Below are positions 37,576-45,550 of a DNA stretch of 64,000 nucleotides, piece after piece; position 1 is the stretch's first letter, and each line of letters begins with the position of its first letter. The position numbers and the translations under genes were made by a program. The stretch comes from Polyangium jinanense (GTDB taxonomy: Bacteria > Myxococcota > Polyangia > Polyangiales > Polyangiaceae), in the NCBI RefSeq assembly GCF_028435365.1, contig NZ_JAGTJJ010000002.1, forward strand, positions 982,730-1,046,729. Direction: 5' to 3'. The notes under the pieces are model-generated. The model made no database searches. It worked only from the letters and a program-made list of their open reading frames with translations, and was not told the DNA's origin.

Positions 37576-38052
37576 ATGTACGCGAGCTCGAGCCATCTGC
37601 CCGAATCCTCCCGCGTGGCCATCGTCAAGACCCTGAACGAGCGCCTCGCCGACGGCCTCGATTTGCACAGCCAGATCAAGGTCGCGCACTGGAACGTCAA
37701 GGGCCCGCATTTCGCCGCGCTGCATCCGCTCTTCGAGACGTTCGCGACCGAGCTTGCGGCCTTCAACGACGAGATCGCCGAGCGCGCCGTCACGCTCGGA
37801 GGGCTCGCGGCCGGCACGGCGCGCCACGTCGCGGCGTCCTCGCGGGTGCCCGAGTATCCGCAGGAGACCACGCGCGGACTCGACCACGTCCGCCTCCTCG
37901 CCGAGCGCTTCGGCGTTTACATCCAGGGCCTGCACGCCTCGCGCGCGATCTCCGACGAGCACCGCGACGCCGACACGTCCGACCTGCTCACGAACATCAT
38001 CACGACGTTCGACAAACACACCTGGTTCCTGCTCGCGAGCCTGGAAGGCTGA
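37576..38052 (+). CDS. dps: Dps ferritin-like DNA-protection protein
   Basis: A 158-residue Dps subunit that oxidises and stores iron with hydrogen peroxide and shields DNA. Ferroxidase ligands are all present by alignment with E. coli Dps: His 38 (AHWNVKG), His 50, Glu 54, Asp 65 and Glu 69 (NDEIAERA). The length suits the compact Dps fold. It is the last gene of the peroxide-defence cluster, and may be expressed from its own promoter or by read-through past the hairpin at 37486-37533. AGGAGCTTCTC precedes the ATG. Confidence 0.95.
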   Translation: MYASSSHLPESSRVAIVKTLNERLADGLDLHSQIKVAHWNVKGPHFAALHPLFETFATELAAFNDEIAERAVTLGGLAAGTARHVAASSRVPEYPQETTRGLDHVRLLAERFGVYIQGLHASRAISDEHRDADTSDLLTNIITTFDKHTWFLLASLEG

Positions 38053-38121
38053 GCACAAAAGGAACCCGGAGCTCCGTCCTTTCCCGTCCGAAATCGCCCC
38101 AAATCACCCTGTTCTGAGCAT

Positions 38122-38138
38122 AGGACATATTCTGTCCT
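38122..38138. promoter_or_regulatory. Palindromic site A (GGACATATTCTGTCC)
   Basis: AGGACA-TATTC-TGTCCT is a 6-5-6 palindrome 55 bases before the ATG of the decapeptide-repeat lipoprotein. A near-identical palindrome lies at 44846-44862, also in a promoter region, so both are probably sites for one dimeric repressor or activator. Confidence 0.5.
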
Positions 38139-38192
38139 TGCGCAGTGCGCGAATGCGTTGACGCGGAGCGTCTCCCATTCGATGCTTCATGC

Positions 38193-39059
38193 ATGAGCCC
38201 GTCGGGAAGGAAGACGCTCCTCGTCCTCGTCACCCTGCTTGTCGCGCCCGCGATCGCGGGCTGCGGTATGGCATCGACGATCGAGACGAACACGCGCGCC
38301 ATCCAGGAAACCACGAAAACCATGAACGACACCGCCGGTGTTCTCGAGCGGTCGAATTCGAACATGGAGCGAATGGCCGGAGAGCTCGACGCGCTCGGCA
38401 CGCCCATGGAGCGGCTCTCGGGGCTCGAAGCGCCGATGAAGGATCTTGCGGCCCTCGGCCCGGTGATGGACCGGCTCGGCGCCGGCATGGCGCGCCTCGA
38501 AGCGCAGATGGGCACCATGGAAAAGGGCCTCGCGCGGCTCGAAAAGCCCATGGAGGACGTGGCTTTGCTGCGTGAGCCGATGAAAGAGGTCGCAGCGCTC
38601 GACGCCGTGATGGGCAAGGTCGCGCGGCTCGACGAGCCGATGAGCAACGTCGCGGCGCTGCGCGGGCCGATGGAGGACGTGGCGACGCTGCGCGGATCCA
38701 TGGAAACCATGGCGAATTTCGCGCGCGGTGATGCGGGTATGAAGACCGCGGGGTATGCGTTCGGGGCGCTCGCGGCGTGGGCCGGCGCGACGTTCCTCGG
38801 CGTCTACCTCGGCTTTTTGGCCGGCATGCGGCGCCTCCGCACGCCACGTCGTTCGGGGCGGAAGCCGCGGGCGCGGCGCAGCCCGGTCGTCGTCCCGATC
38901 AGCCGAGGCGGAGCCAAGGCGCTCGGAGGCAAGCCCGCACGCGGGCGGAAGGAGACGCGCGAGGAGGAAGACGAGCACGGGCCCGCGAGCGGCGTGCGGC
39001 AGACGTTCAGCTCGCTCCACGAACAGTGGGGCAGCCACGGGCCCACAGGTGCGCCGTAG
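38193..39059 (+). CDS. Decapeptide-repeat lipoprotein with C-terminal membrane helix
   Basis: A 288-residue protein, not recognised. The N-terminus is a signal peptide with lipobox IAGC. Residues about 50-175 are helical with Met and Leu spaced regularly, and from about residue 125 the unit is ten residues long: EKPMEDVALL, REPMKEVAAL, DAVMGKVARL, DEPMSNVAAL, RGPMEDVATL. A hydrophobic segment near 190-210 and a basic, Arg/Lys-rich tail follow. The basic tail after a membrane helix suggests its end is cytoplasmic, which is odd for a lipoprotein; the Cys may not be acylated. The ribosome binding site is weak. Palindromic site A lies upstream. Confidence 0.75.
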   Translation: MSPSGRKTLLVLVTLLVAPAIAGCGMASTIETNTRAIQETTKTMNDTAGVLERSNSNMERMAGELDALGTPMERLSGLEAPMKDLAALGPVMDRLGAGMARLEAQMGTMEKGLARLEKPMEDVALLREPMKEVAALDAVMGKVARLDEPMSNVAALRGPMEDVATLRGSMETMANFARGDAGMKTAGYAFGALAAWAGATFLGVYLGFLAGMRRLRTPRRSGRKPRARRSPVVVPISRGGAKALGGKPARGRKETREEEDEHGPASGVRQTFSSLHEQWGSHGPTGAP

Positions 39060-39159
39060 TGCACGAGATCCTGCGCACGAAAACAAGCCCTTGCCCGCGT
39101 GCGCCGAACCTCGTATGACCCGGCGAGGGCCTTGAGCGGCCCGCCAGGGAACACGAGCG

Positions 39160-39432
39160 ATGAAGCGAGAGAAGCGATTGACGAAGCGCGAGCGCAAGGC
39201 CCTTGCGCCCGCGCGCCCCGCGGCCCCCGCGCACGTGCATCACATCCATTGCATTGCGTGCGGCCGTCACCTCGAGCCCGAAGAACTGCAGACGGGCGAG
39301 GCGGTGATGCTGCGTTGCCTGCACGGCTCGACGTTCCCCTCGTGCAGCGGCTGCCGCGCGCGCTCGACGGAGCTTCTGGCCGAGCACGACCGGACGGGCC
39401 AGTCGGTCCGGACCGCGTCGGCCTGGCACTGA
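39160..39432 (+). CDS. Small zinc-ribbon-like protein
   Basis: A 90-residue protein, not recognised. A basic N-terminus (KREKRLTKRERKAL) is followed by HVHHIHCIACGRHLEPEEL and, later, CLHGSTFPSCSGC. Four to five cysteines with His residues between suggest one structural zinc site. It ends 23 bases before the GTG of the kinase gene downstream and could be co-expressed with it. The coding case rests on the Cys pairs. Confidence 0.6.
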   Translation: MKREKRLTKRERKALAPARPAAPAHVHHIHCIACGRHLEPEELQTGEAVMLRCLHGSTFPSCSGCRARSTELLAEHDRTGQSVRTASAWH

Positions 39433-39455
39433 GGGCGAGGAGCGGGGGGGTTTTC

Positions 39456-40778
39456 GTGGTGGGGAGCGCGGATCGATTCACGCTCGCCGAGCGCGTCGGT
39501 ATCGGCGCGACGGCGGAGGTCATTCGGGGCTTCGATCAGGAGCGCCGCGTGCCCGTGGCGATCAAGCGCTTGCACGAGCACCTCTCGGTCGATCCGCTCA
39601 CGCGGGATCGATTCGAGCGCGAGGCGCGGCTCTCGGCGCGGATCACGAGCGAGCATGTCGTCGGCTATGTTGCCTCCGGCATCGACGCGGACGACCGCCC
39701 CTACCTCGTGCTCGAATGGCTCGAAGGCGAGGACCTCGCGCACCGCATCCGCACCTCGGGCGCGCAGTGCGGCACGGCCGAGGCCCTCACGATCGCGCGC
39801 CAGGCGGCGCTCGGGCTCTTGGCGCTGCACGAGGCGGGCATCGTCCATCGCGACGTCAAACCGGGCAACCTCTTCCTCGCCCTGCCGCCCGACGGCGGGC
39901 CTTTTGTGGTCAAACTTCTCGACCTCGGCGTCGCGCACGACAGCGCCTCCGAGAACGTCGACGGGGTCGCGCTCGGCACGCCGTTTTACATGTCCCCCGA
40001 GCAGGCCCGGGGCGACACCGAGATCGGCCCTCGCTCGGACCTCTTTTCCCTCGGCGTCCTCCTCTTCGAGCTCCTTTCCGGCAAAAGACCTTTCGCGGGG
40101 GACGATGCCTTCTCCGTCCTCGCCAAGATCGTCCTCCAGGCGCCGCCGCGTTTGTCGAACGCCTGGCCCGAGGCGCCGCCGGTGCTCGACGCCCTCGTCG
40201 CGCGGGCGCTCGCGCGCGACCCCGAAGCACGATTCTCCTCGGCCCGCGAGATGGCCGACGCGATCGAGGCCGCCCGGCGCGTGGTCCTCGAAGGCGCGGC
40301 GCCGCCGGAGGATATCGCGCTCCCGCCGGCCCTCGTCCCGAGCGACGATCACCTCGTGGGCGTCATCTTCGGCCGATTGCCCCTTTCGAGCAACGTGGGC
40401 CGGACACGTGCCCTTTTCCAGCGTGTCGCCGAACAGCAGGGCGGGGTGGTCATTCCATTGCTCGGTCGTGGTGTGGCTGCCATTTTCGCTGGAGAATGTG
40501 CCGACGGCCTCCTGCGCGCGGCGGATGCGGCGCTCGACCTGGTAAAACAAATGACCGGTGTCCGATTGTCGCTCGTGACCGGCGGGGCCTTGCCGTCCGG
40601 GGCGGGTTTATCGGCGTCCGTGATCGAGCGTGGAACACGCGCGCTCGAGCGGCCGCGTGCCGACGTGAACGAGCCGCCCGTGCGTATCGACGACGCGACG
40701 GCGCAGCTTCTCGAAGAGCAATATGCGGTCGAGGGGGCGCCCGGATCCTTGTCGATTCGTGGCACGCGTGGGCGGTAG
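39456..40778 (+). CDS. Ser/Thr protein kinase with cyclase-like C-terminal domain
   Basis: A 440-residue cytoplasmic kinase. Residues 8-275 are the kinase domain: Gly loop GIGATAEV (15-22), Lys 37 (VAIK), HRD (131-133), DLG (156-158) and SPE (180-182). The remaining 150 residues (DDHLVGVIFGRL, then GRGVAAIFAG, AADAALDLVKQM, LSLVTGGALPSGAGLSASVIERGTRAL) resemble a nucleotide-cyclase homology fold without the metal-binding aspartates, so a regulatory rather than catalytic role is inferred. A GTG at 39456 with a GA/G-rich stretch upstream is the chosen start; a frame running further upstream overlaps the small zinc protein and is rejected. Confidence 0.87.
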   Translation: MVGSADRFTLAERVGIGATAEVIRGFDQERRVPVAIKRLHEHLSVDPLTRDRFEREARLSARITSEHVVGYVASGIDADDRPYLVLEWLEGEDLAHRIRTSGAQCGTAEALTIARQAALGLLALHEAGIVHRDVKPGNLFLALPPDGGPFVVKLLDLGVAHDSASENVDGVALGTPFYMSPEQARGDTEIGPRSDLFSLGVLLFELLSGKRPFAGDDAFSVLAKIVLQAPPRLSNAWPEAPPVLDALVARALARDPEARFSSAREMADAIEAARRVVLEGAAPPEDIALPPALVPSDDHLVGVIFGRLPLSSNVGRTRALFQRVAEQQGGVVIPLLGRGVAAIFAGECADGLLRAADAALDLVKQMTGVRLSLVTGGALPSGAGLSASVIERGTRALERPRADVNEPPVRIDDATAQLLEEQYAVEGAPGSLSIRGTRGR

Positions 40779-40904
40779 CACCCCGAATACGCGATTGTAT
40801 TTGCCCTCGTCGACGCGCCCGGGATAAAGTCCGCTCCGCTTCGAACGGATCGACGAGCGCCATGGTTTCCCGTTGGGGGGGCGGCGCGCGAAGGGAGATC
40901 TACG

Positions 40905-41540
40905 ATGAACGGATTGTGGAAGAAGGGCGCCGTGGCCCTCGTGCTGGGCGGGTTGCTCGGCGTGACGGGGATGGCGTCCGCGGATGTGGCGCCGGACCCG
41001 AGGCCGGTCCCGGTCGTGGACAAGGGCAAGGGCCCGGAGAAGGCGCAGGCGGGCAAGGGGCCTGAGGGCAAAGGGCCCGAGGACAAGGGCAAGCCCGAGG
41101 ACAAGGGCAAGCCCGACGACAAGGACAAGGCCGACAAGGACAAGGATGCGGGCGCCGACGCGGCCGCGGCTCCGGCCGAGTCCGAGGCGGACCAGAAGGC
41201 CCGGGAAGAGAAGCGCAAGGCCAAGAAGGAAGCGCGCAAGACGAAGTCCAAGGAGGAGCGCGACGCGCTCAAGAAGAAGGTCTCGGCCGCGCTGAAGGGC
41301 CAGCCGATGGCCGTGGCCATGAAGCAGGAGCTCGAGCGGCATGCGCGCCGCCTCGCGCGCCTCGAGCGCGTGAAGGACCTCGCCGAGGAGGCGAAGGACA
41401 CCGAGGCGACCGAGCGCGTGCAGAAGCTCCTCGACAAGGAGAACGCGCGCCACGAGAAGTGGATGTCGAACTACGACGCGAAGGGGACGGGCGCGAAGGG
41501 CGTGGACGGAAAGCCCGCGGAGAAGGCAGGTGAGAAATGA
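40905..41540 (+). CDS. Exported lysine-rich coiled-coil protein
   Basis: A 211-residue protein with signal peptide MNGLWKKGAVALVLGGLLGVTGMASA. Residues 35-85 are a low-complexity Lys/Gly/Pro/Asp tract with short repeats (KGPEGKGPEDKGKPEDKGKP, KDKADKDKD). Residues 90-195 are a highly charged helical coiled coil (REEKRKAKKEARKTKSKEER, then ELERHARRLARLERVKDLAEE). It is probably periplasmic. GGGAG precedes the ATG. Its stop overlaps the start of a small lipoprotein gene (ATGA at 41537), so the two are translationally coupled and may work together. Function unknown. Confidence 0.78.
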   Translation: MNGLWKKGAVALVLGGLLGVTGMASADVAPDPRPVPVVDKGKGPEKAQAGKGPEGKGPEDKGKPEDKGKPDDKDKADKDKDAGADAAAAPAESEADQKAREEKRKAKKEARKTKSKEERDALKKKVSAALKGQPMAVAMKQELERHARRLARLERVKDLAEEAKDTEATERVQKLLDKENARHEKWMSNYDAKGTGAKGVDGKPAEKAGEK

Positions 41541-41779
41541 ATCGCTCGATCGTGCTCGCGCTTTGCGCGCTCTCGGCGCTCGTCGTCGCCTGTGAAGAGC
41601 CGAAGTCCCAGACCGGCGGGACGACGGGCGCCGCCCAGGCCCCGGCCCCGGTGGTCCTCGACGACAAGGACATCCCGACCGCGGCTGATTACGACGATCA
41701 GGCCGAGAAGGACATCTCCGCCACGAACTACAAGAACGAGCTCGACACGCTCGAGAAGGAAATCACGTCCCAGGATTGA
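41537..41779 (+). CDS. Small lipoprotein
   Basis: An 80-residue lipoprotein with signal peptide MNRSIVLALCALSALVVAC (lipobox VVAC). The short mature part has an Ala/Gly/Thr linker and an acidic helical end (DKDIPTAADYDDQAEKDISA, then NELDTLEKEI). It is coupled to the Lys-rich exported protein by an ATGA overlap. Its acidic character next to a basic partner suggests they may bind, which is inference. A strong intrinsic terminator follows 27 bases after the stop. Confidence 0.78.
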   Translation: MNRSIVLALCALSALVVACEEPKSQTGGTTGAAQAPAPVVLDDKDIPTAADYDDQAEKDISATNYKNELDTLEKEITSQD

Positions 41780-41806
41780 GCCAGGGGCGGAGAGCCGTGC
41801 AGGCGA

Positions 41807-41831
41807 GGGGCCGGGAGACCGGCCCCTTTTT
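41807..41831 (+). terminator. Intrinsic terminator of the small-lipoprotein operon
   Basis: GGGGCCGG (41807-41814) pairs with CCGGCCCC (41819-41826) around a GAGA tetraloop, followed by T5 (41827-41831). This is a textbook rho-independent terminator for the plus-strand pair and ends five bases before the convergent DUF4215 gene. Confidence 0.9.
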
Positions 41832-41835
41832 CATT

Positions 41836-42930
41836 TCAGTTCGTCCCGCAATAACGAAGGTGGCAGACCGGCGTCAGCGGCAGGTAGAACACGTAAAACC
41901 CGCCGCAATGCGCGATCTGGATCGCGGACGACCAGCTGCAATTGTTGCCCGACCAGTTGAAACACACCGTCGCGTTCACGACATCGCCCTGCTGGGCCGG
42001 GTAGGAACCCTGGACCCATCCGGGCGCGTCGGTGCCGCAGGCGTAGTCGGGCGGCGGGAACGTCGGCATCTGCGTGCCCGCGGCGCCCATGAACCGGTAC
42101 CAGCCCTCCCCGATCACCTCGCTGTCGCAGACCTCGACCCCGCCGTCGCCGTCGTTGAAATTGACGTTGCGGTCCGCCTCGCTCAGCGTCGCGTAGCTCA
42201 TGCATTGCGGCAGGAGGTTGTCCTTCGTGCAGCCGGGCCCGCAGCCGTCGCCGCCGACGAGGTTGCCGTCGTCGCACTCCTCCACGCCGGACCGGACGAA
42301 CCCGTCGCCGCAGATCGCGTTCTTGCACGCGACGCACCCGTCGGTGTTCGACAGGTTCATGTCGTCGCATTCCTCGACGCCCACCTGGACGAACCCGTCG
42401 CCACACGTCGCCACGTTGCAGCCTTGCAGGCAGCCGTCCGTGTCGTCCGTGTTCCCGTCATCGCAGGCTTCGATCCCCGCGAGCACGAATCCATCCCCGC
42501 AGGTCGCGGTCTTGCAAGCCGACGTGCAGACGTCGGTGTCGTCCTGGTTGCCGTCGTCGCAATCCTCGCCTTCCTGGATCGTGTTGTCGCCGCAGGTCGA
42601 CAGCTTGCAGGCATTCGTGCAGCCGTCGTCGTTCACCATGTTGCCGTCGTCGCAGCCCTCGACGCCTTCCCAGACGAACCCGTCGCCGCATTTGGCCGTC
42701 TTGCAGGTCGAGAGACAACCGTCGGTCTCGATGTCGTTGCCGTCGTCGCATTCCTCGCCGGTCTGATACACGCCGTTCCCGCAAGGCGACGGCACCCCGC
42801 CGCCCTCGCCGCCCTCGCCTCCCTCGCCGCCCTCGCCTCCTCCTTTCACCGGATCGGGCGCGTTGACGAAGGAGCAGGCGGCGAAGAGCGTGAGGGCGAG
42901 GAAAATCCCAGCGTGGCGAAAGGCGGTCAT
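41836..42930 (-). CDS. DUF4215 repeat lipoprotein with a uromodulin-like D8C domain
   Basis: A 364-residue exported protein. The signal peptide ends in lipobox FAAC, followed by a GGEGGEGG linker. Residues about 45-230 are tandem DUF4215/Myxococcus Cys-rich repeats, each with CGDGF and ECDDGN then TDGC. The last ~125 residues are distinct and match the D8C module of vertebrate uromodulin and GP2: GWYRFMG (276-282), a CGTDAPGW block, NWSGNNCSW near 325, and a final YVFYLPLTPVCHLRYC. The Cys and Trp positions fit that family. GGGAG lies before the ATG at 42930. The protein is probably displayed on the surface; a glycan- or protein-binding role is inference from the domain family. Confidence 0.85.
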   Translation of the reverse strand: MTAFRHAGIFLALTLFAACSFVNAPDPVKGGGEGGEGGEGGEGGGVPSPCGNGVYQTGEECDDGNDIETDGCLSTCKTAKCGDGFVWEGVEGCDDGNMVNDDGCTNACKLSTCGDNTIQEGEDCDDGNQDDTDVCTSACKTATCGDGFVLAGIEACDDGNTDDTDGCLQGCNVATCGDGFVQVGVEECDDMNLSNTDGCVACKNAICGDGFVRSGVEECDDGNLVGGDGCGPGCTKDNLLPQCMSYATLSEADRNVNFNDGDGGVEVCDSEVIGEGWYRFMGAAGTQMPTFPPPDYACGTDAPGWVQGSYPAQQGDVVNATVCFNWSGNNCSWSSAIQIAHCGGFYVFYLPLTPVCHLRYCGTN

Positions 42931-43021
42931 GGCATCTCCCGGACAAACTCGGCCAAGCAAGCGCCATGTTCGTCCGGAACGCCGGCAACGTCAAGCGCGG
43001 CCGGCCCCGATTTCGGGCGCG

Positions 43022-43954
43022 TCAATCGCGCAGCGGTAGATCGATCCCATCACCGTCCTCGGCCACCATCACCGGTGTCCGCTCTCCGAGCTCCTCGCGC
43101 GCCTGGCCGAGCAGAATGTCCGGATCTCGATCGTATCGCGTCGACAGGTGCGTGAGCACGAGCCGCTGGGCGCCCGCGTCGCGCGCCACGATCGCCGCCT
43201 CCCGCGCGGTCGCGTGCCGCGTCTCCCGCGCGCGCGCCTGCTCCTGATCGCCGAACGTCGCCTCGTGCACCAGCACGTCCGCGCCCTCCGCTGCCCGCAT
43301 CGTGCCCTCGCAGGGCCGCGTATCGCCGGAAATCACGATCCGCCGGCCGTGCCGCGGGGGCCCCATCACCTCGCGGGGCGCGATCGTGCGCCCGCCCGGC
43401 AGCCGTACCACCTCGCCGCGCTGGAGTTTGCCGAAGAGCGGACCCTCGGGCACGCCGGCCGCGCGCGCCGCCGCCGGATCGAACCGACCCGGCCGCGGAT
43501 CCTCGATGAGCACGTACCCGATCGACGCAATGCGGTGGTCCGTCGCGAACGCCTCGATGCGATATCCGTCTCCGCGGAACACCACGTCGCCGGGCTCGGC
43601 TTCGGCGATCGTCACGGGCAGGGGCGCGTCCTCGGCGCCGAGGCGGATCACCTTGGGCAGGAACGTCGCGGCCGTGCGTGGGCCGACGAGCGCGAGCGGC
43701 TCGGTGCGGCCGAGCATGCCGAGCGTGCGCAAAAAGCCGATGATGCCGAGGTAATGGTCGGCGTGGAAATGCGTGAAGAACACGGCGTCGAGCGCGAAGC
43801 CCGTGCCGAAGCGGATCATCTGCCGCTGCGTGCCCTCGCCGCAGTCGAAGAGGAAGCTCTGGCCCTCGCGCTTGACGAAGAGACCGGACAGGTTCCGGTG
43901 CGCGGTCGGGGCCGCGGCGGACGTGCCGAGGAAGGTGAGGCGTAGGCTCGACAT
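43022..43954 (-). CDS. rnz: Ribonuclease Z
   Basis: A 310-residue metallo-beta-lactamase-fold enzyme that cleaves tRNA precursors at the 3' end. It starts SSLRLTFLGTSAAAPT, the RNase Z N-terminal signature, and has the zinc motif HFHADH (62-67). Further ligands lie in ISGDT, VHEATF (Asp and His) and LVLTHLSTRY. The middle region (residues about 155-195) corresponds to the exosite arm that holds tRNA. The ATG at 43954 fits the family start, though no clear ribosome binding site precedes it. Length is typical of the short RNase Z form. Confidence 0.93.
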   Translation of the reverse strand: MSSLRLTFLGTSAAAPTAHRNLSGLFVKREGQSFLFDCGEGTQRQMIRFGTGFALDAVFFTHFHADHYLGIIGFLRTLGMLGRTEPLALVGPRTAATFLPKVIRLGAEDAPLPVTIAEAEPGDVVFRGDGYRIEAFATDHRIASIGYVLIEDPRPGRFDPAAARAAGVPEGPLFGKLQRGEVVRLPGGRTIAPREVMGPPRHGRRIVISGDTRPCEGTMRAAEGADVLVHEATFGDQEQARARETRHATAREAAIVARDAGAQRLVLTHLSTRYDRDPDILLGQAREELGERTPVMVAEDGDGIDLPLRD

Positions 43955-44036
43955 GGGAGGGGAGAGGGGACGTTTTCTTCGGACCGGCCGGACGAACGTA
44001 CCACGCGCGCGGGCCCCTGCCATCCCGCGCTTTCGA

Positions 44037-44789
44037 TCACGGTGTGGACGTGATTCGGTCCGGGTCGCCGAGGAACTCGAAGTGCATCGTGTCCTCGAGC
44101 TTGTCGTGCCCGAGCCAGTAGAAGCCGTATCGCTCGAACGTCTCGATCCAGCACCGCGGCAGCTCCGCGCGCTCGTAGGCGGTCGCGCCGTGCTTGCGGC
44201 ATGCCGGGTGATCGGGGAACGGCTCGACGCAGCGGCAGCAGGGGTTGCGCTCGGGATCGATGTCGATCGCGATCCCATAGAGGTGGTTCGAGACCTCGCC
44301 GTTGTGGAACGTGTTCTTGCCGCGCACGCCGAGCAGGCGCTTCGGCTCGTAGGGCGTATCGCCGCAGCGCTCCGCGATCGCTTGCTCCACGCAGCGCAGG
44401 GCGGGCACGATCCTTCGGTTCACCTGCACGGGCAGGCCGAGGAAGCGCGCTTGCTCGATGTAGTCGCCGACCGCGTGCTCGTTCCATTCGAGCGGCACCG
44501 CGCCCGAGGACCTTCCATATCGCTCGGTCCGGAACCGGAGCGCCCGCGTTTGCATGTCGATGCGGGCTTTGCGCTCCTCGGGGGACAAGCCGTCCTGGAT
44601 CGCGTAGTTCCCGCGCACCAGGAACGGCAGCGGTTTTTGCTGGTTGCAGGCGATCCCTTCGAGCGGCACGGCGGGCGCGCTCGACGCGTGCGCCGCCGCC
44701 GCGACAGCAAGCGCAAAGACGAGCCCGAGCCCCACATGCCCGGGAAGGGCGCGACGCAGGGCACGGCGGTCGTCGCGTGGGTCGATCAC
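44037..44789 (-). CDS. M15-type D-alanyl-D-alanine carboxypeptidase-like protein
   Basis: A 250-residue exported protein with a hydrophobic N-terminus (GLGLVFALAVAAAAHA) ending in a signal-peptidase site. The domain has the SxHxxGxAxDI motif (SNHLYGIAIDI), giving a His and an Asp zinc ligand, and MHFEF as the last His, matching the VanY/M15 peptidase family that trims peptidoglycan peptides. A Cys cluster (NPCCRC, ACRK, RCW) is unusual. The start is a GTG at 44789; the alternative in-frame codons lie in non-coding-looking sequence upstream. Confidence 0.82.
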   Translation of the reverse strand: MIDPRDDRRALRRALPGHVGLGLVFALAVAAAAHASSAPAVPLEGIACNQQKPLPFLVRGNYAIQDGLSPEERKARIDMQTRALRFRTERYGRSSGAVPLEWNEHAVGDYIEQARFLGLPVQVNRRIVPALRCVEQAIAERCGDTPYEPKRLLGVRGKNTFHNGEVSNHLYGIAIDIDPERNPCCRCVEPFPDHPACRKHGATAYERAELPRCWIETFERYGFYWLGHDKLEDTMHFEFLGDPDRITSTP

Positions 44790-44845
44790 GGCGATGCGAG
44801 AATACCAGAAAGAAAAAACGAGCGAGCTCCGCGCGCCGCCCACTT

Positions 44846-44862
44846 CGGACATATCCTGTCCG
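44846..44862. promoter_or_regulatory. Palindromic site B (GGACATATCCTGTCC)
   Basis: CGGACA-TATCC-TGTCCG is a 6-5-6 palindrome in the 125-bp region between the divergent M15 peptidase and YkgJ-like genes. It differs from site A (38122-38138) at one of the 15 core bases. Confidence 0.5.
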
Positions 44863-44914
44863 ATTCGACGCCGCGTGGACGGGGTCGGCTTGCCCTGGTA
44901 TCCAGTCGTGGCGC

Positions 44915-45451
44915 ATGATTCGGCTCGAGCTCGCCGGCGTTCACTCGCTCCTTCTGTCGCCGCTCTGCGCGCGCTGCCCGCACGGGCGGGCCGGCTGCTG
45001 CGAGGCCCCGCCGGCCGTGGCCTGGGCCGACATCGGGCGGATCGTATCGCTCGGCGGCCGTGATTTTTTGCTTGCCGAGATCCACGAAGGCCGCCTCCTC
45101 CCGCAAACGCGTGGCCTCTCCATTCGACGGGCTCCGCCGAGCGAGCCCTTCCCCGAGCGTTGTGGCTACCTCGGCCCGACTGGTTGCGTCCTTCCGCCCG
45201 ATCGAAGGAGCGCCACCTGCAACTATTACCTTTGCGAGGAAGCCTTCTCCGCGGCGGAAAACGAGGGAGATCCGCGCGTGCCGCGAGGCCGCAAGATGCA
45301 CGATCGCTTGACCGCGCTCTTCGGCCGTTGGGACCTCGAGCTCGCCGAGGCGATCGGCGCGCGATATCCGGACGGCGCGCCCTGGGACGCCGAATTCCTC
45401 GATTGGCTCGGCGCCGAGCTCCGCGCGCTCGTGCGCAAAGCGCGGGTGTAG
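44915..45451 (+). CDS. YkgJ-like cysteine-cluster protein
   Basis: A 178-residue cytoplasmic protein with the N-terminal cluster CARCPHGRAGCC and later GPTGCVLPPDRR-ATCNYYLC, matching the YkgJ/CxxCxxxxCC family thought to bind zinc or an iron-sulfur centre. The reaction is unknown. The rest is helical (MHDRLTALFGRWDLELAEAI). The ATG at 44915 follows a divergent promoter region that contains palindromic site B. A perfect hairpin follows the stop. Confidence 0.8.
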   Translation: MIRLELAGVHSLLLSPLCARCPHGRAGCCEAPPAVAWADIGRIVSLGGRDFLLAEIHEGRLLPQTRGLSIRRAPPSEPFPERCGYLGPTGCVLPPDRRSATCNYYLCEEAFSAAENEGDPRVPRGRKMHDRLTALFGRWDLELAEAIGARYPDGAPWDAEFLDWLGAELRALVRKARV

Positions 45452-45456
45452 GGCAG

Positions 45457-45484
45457 GGACGATCACGCACGTAGGTGATCGTCC
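45457..45484 (+). terminator. Perfect 10-bp hairpin after the YkgJ-like gene
   Basis: GGACGATCAC (45457-45466) pairs with GTGATCGTCC (45475-45484) around an eight-base loop, five bases after the stop. There is no T-run, so it is either a transcript-end stabiliser or a weak terminator. Confidence 0.5.
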
Positions 45485-45550
45485 GAGCAGGATTTCTCCG
45501 TCCCACGGCCGCAAGCGCGGATCTCCGGAGGATGCTATCCCTCGGCCGCC

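Noticed and set aside
39099..39455. Upstream extension of the kinase gene at 39456
   Set aside because: The extension overlaps the small zinc-ribbon gene in another frame and has no kinase-family similarity; the GTG at 39456 sits just before the domain.
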